Part shown: positions 18,814 to 27,153 of the stretch, piece after piece | Layout of the letters: each line of letters starts with the position of its first letter | How positions within the stretch are numbered: position 1 is the first letter of the stretch | Source of the DNA: Streptomyces sp. NBC_00539 | GTDB taxonomy: Bacteria > Actinomycetota > Actinomycetes > Streptomycetales > Streptomycetaceae | Direction: 5' to 3' | Length of the DNA stretch: 64,000 nt | Assembly: GCF_036346105.1 (NCBI RefSeq) | Contig: NZ_CP107811.1 | Coordinates: 2,858,501-2,922,500 of the forward strand | Notes under the pieces: model-generated | The model's input: only the letters and a program-made list of their open reading frames with translations | Told to the model about the DNA's origin: nothing | The model's database searches: none | Made by a program: the position numbers and the translations under genes

Positions 18814-20406
18814 GTGAACGACCGCCCCTCGTCGGGCCAGTACCCCGAAAACGGGTACGACGGCCTCTCCACCACCACTTTCGCTGGTGACCAGGCCTAC
18901 GTTTCCTATGAAACGCAGGGCCAGGGCTACAACTACGGTGCTTCCGCGGCGTATGACGCCTACGGTTCGTACCAGTCGACCGGCACCTACGACGCCACCG
19001 CGTGGACGGGCCAGGAGAGTTACCTCTCCACCGTCCCCAGCCAGGCCATGCCCGAGGACACCACGGGCCAGTGGGACGCCAACGCCTGGAACGGCGCGAA
19101 CACCGCCGAGTACCAGCCGACTTCCTTCGGCTACGAGTCGGCGGGCGCCGAGCAGACCGCCGAGCAGACCGTCGACCAGACCGCGCAGTGGAACACCTTC
19201 ACCGCGTACGGGCAGCAGGACACCGGCGCCTACGACGCCACCGCCTGGAACACCGGCCACGGCGACGGCGGATACGACGACACGTCGCTCCACGCGGCCC
19301 ACCACGGCTACGAGACCTACGCGTACGAGGCGACCAGCGTCGTCCCGGTGGTCATGCCGGAGGACGGCGCCCCTGACACCGCAGGTCTCCACGCCGATAC
19401 CGCCGATACCGCCGACATCCACGCCGCCGAGACCGCCGTCTTCGAGGCCCTCTCCGACGATGACGCGCCGGAGCCGTCGGCCGGCGTGCACGCCATGGCC
19501 ACGCAGACCATGCCGGTCACGCCCGGTGCGACGCCGGCTGAGCCGCGCGCCTCACGCCGGGCCGGGAGCGCGAAGAGCGGGAGCGCGAAGAGCGGGACCG
19601 GGAAGTCCGGCAGCGCGAAGACGAGCGGCGCGAAGTCCGGCAACTCCAAGGCTTCGGGCGGCAGTAGCCGTCGCCGCACCCCGGCGAAGCGTTCCGCCCT
19701 CCTGACCGTCGCCGTTCCCTCGGCCTGCGTCATGGGGGTCGCGGGAGTCGCGGCCGCCTCGGTCGGCGGGCTCACCGGCACCGACAAGCCCGCCCAGGAC
19801 ACCACCACGATGGCCGCGGCCGACCCGGCCTCGGTGAAACCCGTCGCGGCGAACAACAAGCTCGACACCCAGCTCACCGCCCTCAGCGCGGACGCCGGCG
19901 ACTTCGCGGACCGCGCGAGCCGCACCCAGGAACGCCTGGACCTGAGGCAGCGTCAGGAAGAGGAGAAGAAGAAGCGGGCCGAGGAGGCCGCGGCCAAGGA
20001 GGCCGCCCGCCCCAAGTTCGCCATTCCGGTCACCCAGCACGGCCTGAGCGCCGGGTTCGGGCAGGCCGGCGGCATGTGGATGTCCGTGCACACCGGCATC
20101 GACTTCCCGGTCTCCTACGGCACTCCGGTCATGGCCGCCACCGACGGCACCGTGCGCACCCAGTGGAACAGCGCTTACGGGAACATGGCCATAGTGACCT
20201 CGCCCGACGGCACCGAGACCTGGTACTGCCACCTCAGCAGCACCAAGATCCGGTCCGGCAAGGTCAAGGCCGGTGACGTCATCGCGTACTCCGGCAACTC
20301 CGGCAACTCCACCGGTCCGCACCTCCACTTCGAGGTGCGCCCCGGCGCCGGATCGCCGATCGACCCCCAGGCGTGGCTGCGCAGCCACGGTCTCGACCCG
20401 ACGTAA
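18814..20406 (+). CDS. Membrane-anchored M23 peptidase
   Basis: A 530-residue predicted peptidoglycan endopeptidase. The first ~300 residues are low-complexity, rich in Tyr/Gln/Thr/Ala and then in Lys-Ser-Gly repeats (~248-290). A hydrophobic segment (SALLTVAVPSACVMGVAGVA, ~297-320) follows, then an Arg/Glu/Lys coiled coil (~360-400). The C-terminal M23 domain has zinc ligands in HTGIDFP and HLHFE. The long N-terminus is probably cytosolic, leaving the enzyme in the wall. The GTG start at 18814 has AGAGAAG upstream. Confidence 0.87.
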   Translation: MNDRPSSGQYPENGYDGLSTTTFAGDQAYVSYETQGQGYNYGASAAYDAYGSYQSTGTYDATAWTGQESYLSTVPSQAMPEDTTGQWDANAWNGANTAEYQPTSFGYESAGAEQTAEQTVDQTAQWNTFTAYGQQDTGAYDATAWNTGHGDGGYDDTSLHAAHHGYETYAYEATSVVPVVMPEDGAPDTAGLHADTADTADIHAAETAVFEALSDDDAPEPSAGVHAMATQTMPVTPGATPAEPRASRRAGSAKSGSAKSGTGKSGSAKTSGAKSGNSKASGGSSRRRTPAKRSALLTVAVPSACVMGVAGVAAASVGGLTGTDKPAQDTTTMAAADPASVKPVAANNKLDTQLTALSADAGDFADRASRTQERLDLRQRQEEEKKKRAEEAAAKEAARPKFAIPVTQHGLSAGFGQAGGMWMSVHTGIDFPVSYGTPVMAATDGTVRTQWNSAYGNMAIVTSPDGTETWYCHLSSTKIRSGKVKAGDVIAYSGNSGNSTGPHLHFEVRPGAGSPIDPQAWLRSHGLDPT

Positions 20407-20500
20407 GCGCGGGTCCCGGTCCCCGCCCCCGGCAACTCCGTAGCTCAGCGCTCCCTGCCTCAGCGCTCCCTGCCTCGGCACACTCCGCCTCGGCCCGCTG

Positions 20501-20531
20501 TTGACCCTCGACTTGGTCCAGGGCCCACAGT
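20501..20531 (+). promoter_or_regulatory. MerR-type promoter/operator
   Basis: TTGACC (20501-20506), a 19-bp spacer, then CACAGT (20526-20531). The spacer is the over-long type used by MerR regulators and holds the dyad CCCTCGAC...GTCCAGGG. A start at ~20538 coincides with the GTG at 20539, suggesting autoregulation and a leaderless transcript. Confidence 0.65.
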
Positions 20532-20538
20532 CCCGGGT

Positions 20539-21633
20539 GTGGAGAACGAGATGCGCAGTATCGGCGAGATGGCCCGCGACAGCGGACTGGGCGTGAGCGC
20601 CCTGCGGTTCTACGACGGCGCCGGCGTTCTGGTACCGGCGCGGGTGGATCCGGTGACCGGCTACCGCTGGTACGGCCCGGAGCAGCTCGAAGAGTCCCGG
20701 TTGCTGGCCCGGCTGCGCCGTACCGGTATGCCGCTGGCCGACATCCGGCTCGTCCTGGCCGGATGGTCCGGCAGGGACACCGACTTGGTACGCCGGCTGC
20801 TCCAGGCGCATCTGCGCCGTCTCGAACTGGGGCTGTCCGACGCCCGCAACGAGTTCTCCACGATCCGAGCGCTACTCGAAAACAGGGAGAACCCGATGGC
20901 TTCGCTCCACACCGCCCCGATCCGGCTGACCGTCTCCGCACCCGAACTGGCCGCCGCCCTGGACGCGGTGCGCTTCGCCGTCGGCAGCGACCCGGAACTG
21001 CCGGTGCTCGGCGGCGTCCTGTTCGACATCGAGGGCGACGGACTCCGTGTCGTGGCCACCGACCGGTACCGGATGGCTGTCGCAGCGGCCCGTACCGCCG
21101 GCCACGGCGGCCCCCGAGTGCAGGTCGTCGTGCCGTCCCCGCTCGCCGACGCGATGCGGGCGCTGCTCGGTGACGACGCCTCCGCCGAACTCACCGTGGA
21201 CGCAGACCGCGTGGCCCTGGAGACGGCGGACCGTGAAGTGGCCGGCCGACGCCTCGACCACGACTTTCCCGACTACCGTCGCCTCGTTCGCCTGCCGGCG
21301 GGCCGGCGGGCCCTCGTCGACGTCCCGGCCCTCCGCGAGGCGGTGGAAACCGGCCCCGTCCGCGCGGGCGTGGTGCGGGAGCCGGACGGCGTGCCCTGCG
21401 AGCTGACCGTGCTCAAGGTGGCGGCCGACGGCGTGGTCACCGTGTGCGAAGACGGTGACGACGACCGGGACCAGGTCGCCGTCAACCGCGAGTTCCTGCT
21501 GCACGCCCTCGCCGCCGGAGCCCGGGACCGGCTGGTCCTGGAGTTCGGCGCGCCGACGGCGCCCCTGGCGATCCGCCGGAGCGACAGCGAGGACACGTTC
21601 TCCCTGCTGATGCCGTTCCGCCTGGACGACTGA
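20539..21633 (+). CDS. MerR regulator fused to DNA sliding-clamp domains
   Basis: A 364-residue fusion. Residues ~5-75 form a MerR helix-turn-helix (SIGEMARDSGLGVSALRFYD, GYRWYGPEQL), followed by the usual dimerisation helix. Residues ~120-364 resemble domains 2 and 3 of the replication clamp DnaN: RFAVGSDPELPVLGGVLFDI, VVATDRYRMAVAAA, DFPDYRRLV, and the end SLLMPFRL. Clamp domain 1 is missing. The C-terminal half may serve as ligand-sensing or protein-binding domain rather than in replication. The GTG at 20539 fits a leaderless start; ATG 20551 with GGAG is the alternative. Confidence 0.85.
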   Translation: MENEMRSIGEMARDSGLGVSALRFYDGAGVLVPARVDPVTGYRWYGPEQLEESRLLARLRRTGMPLADIRLVLAGWSGRDTDLVRRLLQAHLRRLELGLSDARNEFSTIRALLENRENPMASLHTAPIRLTVSAPELAAALDAVRFAVGSDPELPVLGGVLFDIEGDGLRVVATDRYRMAVAAARTAGHGGPRVQVVVPSPLADAMRALLGDDASAELTVDADRVALETADREVAGRRLDHDFPDYRRLVRLPAGRRALVDVPALREAVETGPVRAGVVREPDGVPCELTVLKVAADGVVTVCEDGDDDRDQVAVNREFLLHALAAGARDRLVLEFGAPTAPLAIRRSDSEDTFSLLMPFRLDD

Positions 21634-21644
21634 CCCGCGCCTCA

Positions 21645-21675
21645 GGGTCCCCGGGTCCCGTGGAGCCGGGGACCC
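21645..21675. terminator. Bidirectional terminator, MerR-clamp / pcrA
   Basis: A perfect 10-bp stem (21645-21654 with 21666-21675) and an 11-nt loop between the convergent ends of the MerR-clamp gene and pcrA. Confidence 0.75.
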
Positions 21676-21692
21676 GGCGGAGCCCCGGCGCG

Positions 21693-24188
21693 CTACAGCT
21701 TCTGCACCGGCGCGTAGCGCAGCAGCAGTCGCTTCGGCTTGTCGTCCCCGAAGTCGATCGTCGCCTGCGCGTCGGCGCCCGCTCCCCGGACCTCCATGAC
21801 GGTGCCGAGACCGAACTGGTCGTGCGTGACCCGGTCTCCGACGGTCAGCGCGACGACCGGCTTGTCGGCGGCCCGGCGCGTCGCGAACCCCGAGGGGCCC
21901 GCCTTCGTACGCGACGAGGACAGGAACGCCTCGGGCGAGGTCCCGAACGAGGCCTTGCCGCCGCCGGAACCACGCAGGGGACCGGCCGGCTTCTGGGACG
22001 CGCCCGTCCGCTTCCACTGCAGGTACTCCGGCGGGATCTCCTCCAGGAAGCGCGAGGGCGGGTTGTACGAGGGGGTGCCCCATGCGCTGCGCATCGAGGA
22101 GCGGGTCAGGTAGAGCCGCTCGCGCGCCCGGGTGATGCCCACGTACGCGAGGCGTCGCTCCTCCTCCAGTTCCTTGGTCTGGCCGAGCGCGCGCATGTGC
22201 GGGAAGACCCCGTCCTCCATGCCGGTCAGGAAGACCACCGGGAACTCCAGGCCCTTCGCCGTGTGCAGGGTCATCAGCGTGATGACGCCAGAACCGTCCT
22301 CGTCCTCGTCCGGGATCTGGTCGGAGTCGGCGACGAGCGCGACCTGTTCCAGGAACTCGGCGAGCGTGCCGCCCGTGGCGCCGGCCGCCGATGTCCCGGC
22401 GGCGTCGTCGCCCTCACGGGCCTGCTCGAATTCGAGTGCCACCGCCGCGAGTTCCTGGAGGTTCTCGATCCGCGTCTCGTCCTGCGGGTCGGTCGACGCC
22501 TGGAGTTCGGCGAGGTAGCCCGTACGCTCCAGCACCGCTTCCAGTACCACCGCGGGGCCCGCGCCGGACTCGACGATCGTACGCAGCTCCTCCATCAGCG
22601 CGTTGAAGCGCTTGACGGCGTTGGTGGAACGCGCGGCCATGCCGAAGGCCTCGTCCACCCGCCGCAGCGCCTGCGGGAAGGTGATCTTCTCGCGCATCGC
22701 GAGGGCGTCGATCATCGCCTCCGCGCGCTCGCCGATGCCGCGCTTGGGGACGTTGAGGATGCGGCGGAGCGGGACGTTGTCCTCGGGGTTCGCCAGCACG
22801 CGCAGGTACGCGAGGACGTCGCGGACCTCCTTGCGCTCGTAGAAGCGGACGCCGCCGACGACCTTGTAGGGGAGGCCGACGCGGATGAAGATCTCCTCGA
22901 ACACGCGCGACTGCGCGTTGGTCCGGTAGAAGATCGCGACGTCGCCCGCCTTGGCGTCGCCGGCGTCCGTCAGCCGGTCGATCTCGTCGGCGACGAACTG
23001 GGCCTCGTCGTGCTCGGTGTCCGCGACGTAGCCGGTGATGACGGCGCCGGTCCCGGCCTCGGTCCACAGGTTCTTCGCGCGGCGGTTCTCGTTGCGTTCG
23101 ATGACCGCGTTGGCGGCGGAGAGGATCGTCTGGGTGGAGCGGTAGTTCTGCTCCAGCAGGATCGTCGTCGCGTTCGGATAGTCCTCCTCGAACTGGAGGA
23201 TGTTGCGGATGGTCGCGCCGCGGAAGGCGTAGATCGACTGGTCGGCGTCACCCACGACGCACAGCTCGGCGGGCGGCAGGTCCGGGTATCCGGTGCCCAC
23301 GAGCTCGCGCACCAGCGTGTACTGGGCGTGGTTGGTGTCCTGGTACTCGTCCACCAGGACGTGCCGGAAGCGGCGCCGGTAGTGCTCGGCGACGTCCGGG
23401 AACGCCTGGAGCAGGTGGACGGTGGTCATGATGATGTCGTCGAAGTCGAGCGCGTTCGCCTCGCGCAGCCGTCCCTGGTACATCGCGTACGCCTGCGCCA
23501 GGGTCTTCTCGAAGCCGTCCACGGCCTGGTCGGCGAAGGCTTCCTCGTCGATCAGCTCGTTCTTGAGGTTCGAGATCTTGGCGTTGAAGGCCTTCGGCGG
23601 GAACTTCTTCGGGTCCAGGTCGAGGTCCCGGCAGACGAGCGCCATCAGGCGCTTCGAGTCGGCCGCGTCGTAGATCGAGAAGGACGAGGTGAAACCGAGG
23701 CGCTTGGACTCGCGGCGCAGGATGCGGACGCACGCGCTGTGGAAGGTGGAGACCCACATGGCGTTCGCGCGGGGGCCGACGAGGCCTTCGACGCGCTCCT
23801 TCATCTCGCCGGCGGCCTTGTTGGTGAAGGTGATCGCCAGGATCTGACCGGGGTGGACCCCGCGCGCGGCCAGCAGGTGCCCGATGCGGTGGGTCAGCAC
23901 CCGGGTCTTGCCGGAGCCGGCGCCGGCCACGATGAGCAGCGGGGAGCCCGCGTGCACCACGGCGGCGCGCTGCTCCGCGTTCAGCCCCTCCAGGAGCGCC
24001 GCCGGGTCGATGACCGGCTTGGGCGCCCCGTTGCGGTAGTAGGCGTCCCCGGTCATGGGCACGTCGAACCGGCCCCCGAAGAGGTCGTCCGCGCCCGGCT
24101 CGGGGGCGGGGTGGTCCTCGGGTGGCGGGGGGACCTCGTCGGAGGGGGTGAGGTCCGCCAGGAAACTGTCGTCAAAGAGGCTGCTCAT
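21693..24188 (-). CDS. pcrA: ATP-dependent DNA helicase PcrA/UvrD
   Basis: An 831-residue superfamily 1A 3'-5' helicase for repair and replication restart. Walker A is GAGSGKT, motif Ia ITFTNKAAGEM, motif II VDEYQDTN, motif III GDADQSIYAFRGA, motif IV EQNYRST, and motif V TLHTAKGLEFPVVF. The C-terminus ends in a Tudor-like region (VGDRVTHDQFGLGTVMEV) typical of PcrA. The N-terminal ~60 residues are an acidic Pro-rich extension common in Streptomyces. The start overlaps the end of the arsR-like gene by 17 nt, so it may be co-transcribed with it. Confidence 0.95.
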   Translation of the reverse strand: MSSLFDDSFLADLTPSDEVPPPPEDHPAPEPGADDLFGGRFDVPMTGDAYYRNGAPKPVIDPAALLEGLNAEQRAAVVHAGSPLLIVAGAGSGKTRVLTHRIGHLLAARGVHPGQILAITFTNKAAGEMKERVEGLVGPRANAMWVSTFHSACVRILRRESKRLGFTSSFSIYDAADSKRLMALVCRDLDLDPKKFPPKAFNAKISNLKNELIDEEAFADQAVDGFEKTLAQAYAMYQGRLREANALDFDDIIMTTVHLLQAFPDVAEHYRRRFRHVLVDEYQDTNHAQYTLVRELVGTGYPDLPPAELCVVGDADQSIYAFRGATIRNILQFEEDYPNATTILLEQNYRSTQTILSAANAVIERNENRRAKNLWTEAGTGAVITGYVADTEHDEAQFVADEIDRLTDAGDAKAGDVAIFYRTNAQSRVFEEIFIRVGLPYKVVGGVRFYERKEVRDVLAYLRVLANPEDNVPLRRILNVPKRGIGERAEAMIDALAMREKITFPQALRRVDEAFGMAARSTNAVKRFNALMEELRTIVESGAGPAVVLEAVLERTGYLAELQASTDPQDETRIENLQELAAVALEFEQAREGDDAAGTSAAGATGGTLAEFLEQVALVADSDQIPDEDEDGSGVITLMTLHTAKGLEFPVVFLTGMEDGVFPHMRALGQTKELEEERRLAYVGITRARERLYLTRSSMRSAWGTPSYNPPSRFLEEIPPEYLQWKRTGASQKPAGPLRGSGGGKASFGTSPEAFLSSSRTKAGPSGFATRRAADKPVVALTVGDRVTHDQFGLGTVMEVRGAGADAQATIDFGDDKPKRLLLRYAPVQKL

Positions 24189-24519
24189 CGCTTTCCGAGT
24201 CTAGAGGCCGGGACCGACAAGCCAGTACGAGTTCCAGCAGACCGGGGAAACGCAGGTCCAGGTCGGCCCGGCGCAGCGTGAGGTAGAGCTTGCGGCCCTG
24301 CGGGCGCTGGCAGATCACGCCGCTCTCGCGGAGCGTCTTGAGGTGGTGCGTCACGCTCGACCGGGGCAGGTCCGGCGCCACCTCGCCGCAGAACGCCTCC
24401 CCGCCGGACGCGAGCTTGCGGACGATCTCCAGCCGGACGGGATGCCCGAGGGCCGCGAGGACCTCGGTGATCTCGAGGTCCTCGGCGGCGGGGTGGGTCA
24501 GCTCAGCAGCGGCAGCCAT
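24172..24519 (-). CDS. ArsR-family transcriptional regulator
   Basis: A 115-residue winged-helix regulator: EVLAALGHPVRLEIVRKLA, then recognition region DLPRSSVTHHLKTLRESGVI and wing PQGRKLYLTLR. No metal-binding Cys pair is seen in helix 3, so it probably senses something other than arsenic-type metals. It faces the alpha/beta-hydrolase gene across three similar dyads and likely represses both directions. Its 3' end overlaps the pcrA start. Confidence 0.9.
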   Translation of the reverse strand: MAAAAELTHPAAEDLEITEVLAALGHPVRLEIVRKLASGGEAFCGEVAPDLPRSSVTHHLKTLRESGVICQRPQGRKLYLTLRRADLDLRFPGLLELVLACRSRPLDSESDEQPL

Positions 24520-24529
24520 GGCCCAACTG

Positions 24530-24612
24530 TACGCAGATGTCGTAAGGACCTTGCCGGACCGTTCGAACATCTCGTACAGTCGCACCCACGGCGACCGTAC
24601 GAAATATTCGAA
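24530..24612. promoter_or_regulatory. Three ArsR-type operator dyads
   Basis: Three copies of TWCG-N7-CGWA lie in the divergent gap: 24530-24544, 24562-24576 and 24598-24612, with centres 32 and 36 bp apart. The last two also form a larger inverted repeat, with 24559-24582 matching the complement of 24592-24615 at 21 of 24 positions. The layout suggests cooperative binding by the adjacent ArsR protein. Confidence 0.65.
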
Positions 24613-24669
24613 CGGTTGCCATTGCCCCGTTGCCCCGTTGTCCGTCACCCGCGCTCCGGAAGGACCCCC

Positions 24670-25623
24670 ATGACCGACGCCGCCGTGCCCGACGCCGCCA
24701 TGACCCACGCCACGCCCGACGCCGCCACGCCCGACGCCCTGTCCGACCCCCTGTCCGACGCCGCCCTCGCCGCCTCCCTCGACGGCGGCTTCACCAGCCA
24801 CCACGCCGACGTCAACGGCACCCGCCTGCACTACGTCCAGGGCGGCAGCGGCGATCCGCTCGTGCTCCTCGGAGGCTGGCCGCAGACCTGGTGGCAGTGG
24901 CGCAAGGTGCTGCCCGCTCTCGCCGCCCGCTATCGCGTGCTCGCCGTCGACCTGCGCGGCATGGGCGGCTCCGCCAAGCCCGCGGCCGGCTACGACAAGA
25001 AGACCCTGGCCCACGACCTCCACGCGCTGCTCGGCCGGCTCGGCATCGGCTCCGCGCACGTCGTCGGCCACGACATCGGCGCGATGGTGGCCTACGCGCA
25101 CGCCGCCAACCACCCCGGGGCGACCCGCAAGATCGCCCTCCTGGACGTGTCCCACCCCGAGGAGAGCTGGGCCCACGAGACCCTGCTCCCGCGACAAGGG
25201 GTGTTCCACAAGTGGTGGTTCGCCTTCAACCAGGTCCACGGCCTGCCCGAGCAGCTGCTCGCCGGCCGCTCCCGCGTCCTGCTGGACTGGCTCTTCGACC
25301 ACGCCTGCGCCGACCCCGACTCCGTCGACGCGCACGCCCGCGCGGTGTACGCCCGCGCCTACGATGCACCGGAGGCCGTGCGGGCGGCCAACGACTGGTA
25401 CCGGACCTTCACCCAGGACATCGCCGACCTCGCGACGTACGACCCGGTGACCGCGCCGCTCCTGGCCCTCGGCGGCGAGTACAGCAACTACGAGAGCCTG
25501 GTCACGGCCGTTCCCGCCCTCGGGACCGACACCCGCGTCGTCCGCGTCGACGGCAGCGGCCACTACCTGCCGGAGGAGCGGCCGGAGGCCGTCGTGGAGC
25601 AGCTGACCCGCTTCCTGGGGTGA
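24670..25623 (+). CDS. Alpha/beta-hydrolase, epoxide-hydrolase-like
   Basis: A 317-residue hydrolase. LGGWPQTWW is the epoxide-hydrolase form of the oxyanion motif. The nucleophile elbow GHDIGAM carries Asp rather than Ser, as in epoxide hydrolases and haloalkane dehalogenases, and the late His is in VDGSGHYLPEE. About 40 N-terminal residues are Ala/Asp-rich with a repeated TPDA element and lack a counterpart in the family. ATG 24670 follows GGAAGGA. Its substrate and inducer are unknown; control by the divergent ArsR is likely. Confidence 0.88.
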   Translation: MTDAAVPDAAMTHATPDAATPDALSDPLSDAALAASLDGGFTSHHADVNGTRLHYVQGGSGDPLVLLGGWPQTWWQWRKVLPALAARYRVLAVDLRGMGGSAKPAAGYDKKTLAHDLHALLGRLGIGSAHVVGHDIGAMVAYAHAANHPGATRKIALLDVSHPEESWAHETLLPRQGVFHKWWFAFNQVHGLPEQLLAGRSRVLLDWLFDHACADPDSVDAHARAVYARAYDAPEAVRAANDWYRTFTQDIADLATYDPVTAPLLALGGEYSNYESLVTAVPALGTDTRVVRVDGSGHYLPEERPEAVVEQLTRFLG

Positions 25624-25649
25624 CCGGGAGCCCCCGTACGCTCGACGCC

Positions 25650-26003
25650 ATGGACGTACTGATCAGCGTTTTCCTCGGCCTTCACATCATCGGCATAGCC
25701 TCGCTCCTCGGCGGTTTCCTCACGCAGATGAAGGCGATGGGCGCCGGCACCGCCCGCTTCGTGCCCGCGATGCTGCACGGCGCGCTGACGATGCTGGTGA
25801 CCGGCGTGCTGCTGGTGGGCTTCCGCGAGATGGACGGCGGCACCGTCGACAACGTCAAGATCGGTGTGAAGCTGGCGGTCCTGTTCGTCGTCCTGGCGCT
25901 GGTCTACGTCAAGCGCGACGAGGAGCGGGTGGACAAGGCGTTGTTCGGCGCGGTCGGCGGTCTGACCATGGCCAATATCTTTATCGCCGTCCTCTGGCAC
26001 TGA
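25650..26003 (+). CDS. Small four-helix membrane protein
   Basis: A 117-residue protein with four hydrophobic helices (LISVFLGLHIIGIASLLGGF; a central pair; and a C-terminal one ending in IFIAVLWH). I do not recognise the family. It lies 26 bp after the hydrolase, co-directional, and is probably in the same transcript, which ends or is regulated at the palindrome 26000-26021. Confidence 0.7.
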   Translation: MDVLISVFLGLHIIGIASLLGGFLTQMKAMGAGTARFVPAMLHGALTMLVTGVLLVGFREMDGGTVDNVKIGVKLAVLFVVLALVYVKRDEERVDKALFGAVGGLTMANIFIAVLWH

Positions 26004-26021
26004 CCGTTCACTAACGGTCAG
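26000..26021. promoter_or_regulatory. Perfect inverted repeat after the small membrane gene
   Basis: CTGACCGTT (26000-26008), 4-nt loop CACT, AACGGTCAG (26013-26021). It overlaps the stop codon of the preceding gene and lies 81 bp before the NlpC/P60 start. It could be a short terminator or, since the GC content is modest, a TetR-type operator. Confidence 0.45.
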
Positions 26022-26101
26022 TTCGGAGCATCCCGTCATCTCTCCGTTACCTCCAGGCTTAGCGTCCTCCCCCAAGACCAACGGAAGGACGTGACGCCCC
26101 C

Positions 26102-27139
26102 GTGGCCAGTCATCGAAAGCCCAGGCAGCGCCCGCTCTCCGGCGGCCCCGTACGGACCGCGGCCACCACCCTCGCCCTTGCGGGCGCTGCCACCGCCACC
26201 GCCTTCGAAGGCACCTCGCAGGCCGAGCCCCGCCAGACGCCCACCCAGGTCAAGGCGGAGGTGGACCGGCTCTACCAGGACGCCGAAGCGGCAACGGAGC
26301 AGTACAACGGGGCGAAGGTGAAGGCCGACGAGGCCGAGCGCGCGCTGTCGGGCCTGCGCGACGAGGCCGCCCGCAAGGCCGACCGCCTGAACGCGGCCCG
26401 CAGCGCGCTCGGTGCGCTCGCCGCCGGCCAGTACCGCAGCGGCGGTCTGGGGCCCGCCGTCCAACTGGCGATGTCCGGGAACCCGCAGGAGTACCTCGAC
26501 CGGGCCGCGTTCCTCGCCCGGACCGGCAACCGCACGGCCGCGGAGGTGGCCTCCGTACGCCGCGGGCTCGACGAGGCCGACCGGGTGCGCGACCAGGCGG
26601 CCGGGCGGCTCGCGGACCTGCGGGCGCGCCAGGACGAACTCGCCGCCGCCAAGGCCGCCGTCGAGGGCAAGCTGAACGCCGCCGAGCGGCTGCTGGACAA
26701 GCTCACCGCCGAGGAACGGGCCGCCTACGAGGCGCAGTCCGCGCCCGCCTCCGGACCGCAGAGCCCGTCGTCCGTCCCGGTGGGGGACGGGAGCCGCGCC
26801 GCCCGCGCGGTGGCGTTCGCGTACGGGGCCGTCGGCAAGCCGTACGTGTGGGGCGCCACCGGACCGGCTTCCTTCGACTGCTCGGGCCTGACCCAGGCGG
26901 CCTGGGGCGCGGCCGGGGTCTCGCTGCCCCGCACCACCTACACCCAGATCAACGCCGGACAGCGCGTCTCCCGCGACCGGCTGGCCCCCGGCGACCTGGT
27001 GTTCTTCTACTCCGGCATCACGCACGTGGGCCTCTACATCGGCGACGGCAAGATGATCCACGCCCCGCACCCCGGCGCGACGGTCCGCGTCGCCCCCATC
27101 GACTCGATGCCCTGGGCCGGGGCGGCCCGCCCCGCGTAG
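26102..27139 (+). CDS. Secreted NlpC/P60 peptidoglycan hydrolase
   Basis: A 345-residue exported cell-wall hydrolase. The N-terminus has basic residues and a hydrophobic stretch (TAATTLALAGAATATA) ending near an Ala-x-Ala signal-peptidase site. A long coiled coil spans ~45-220. The C-terminal NlpC/P60 domain has catalytic Cys in FDCSGLTQ, His in ITHVGLYIG, and third residue His in MIHAPHPG. It cleaves stem peptides, and the coiled coil probably controls access. GTG start at 26102; GGAAGGAC is somewhat distant upstream. Confidence 0.92.
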   Translation: MASHRKPRQRPLSGGPVRTAATTLALAGAATATAFEGTSQAEPRQTPTQVKAEVDRLYQDAEAATEQYNGAKVKADEAERALSGLRDEAARKADRLNAARSALGALAAGQYRSGGLGPAVQLAMSGNPQEYLDRAAFLARTGNRTAAEVASVRRGLDEADRVRDQAAGRLADLRARQDELAAAKAAVEGKLNAAERLLDKLTAEERAAYEAQSAPASGPQSPSSVPVGDGSRAARAVAFAYGAVGKPYVWGATGPASFDCSGLTQAAWGAAGVSLPRTTYTQINAGQRVSRDRLAPGDLVFFYSGITHVGLYIGDGKMIHAPHPGATVRVAPIDSMPWAGAARPA

Positions 27140-27153
27140 CCGACGGCCGGGTC

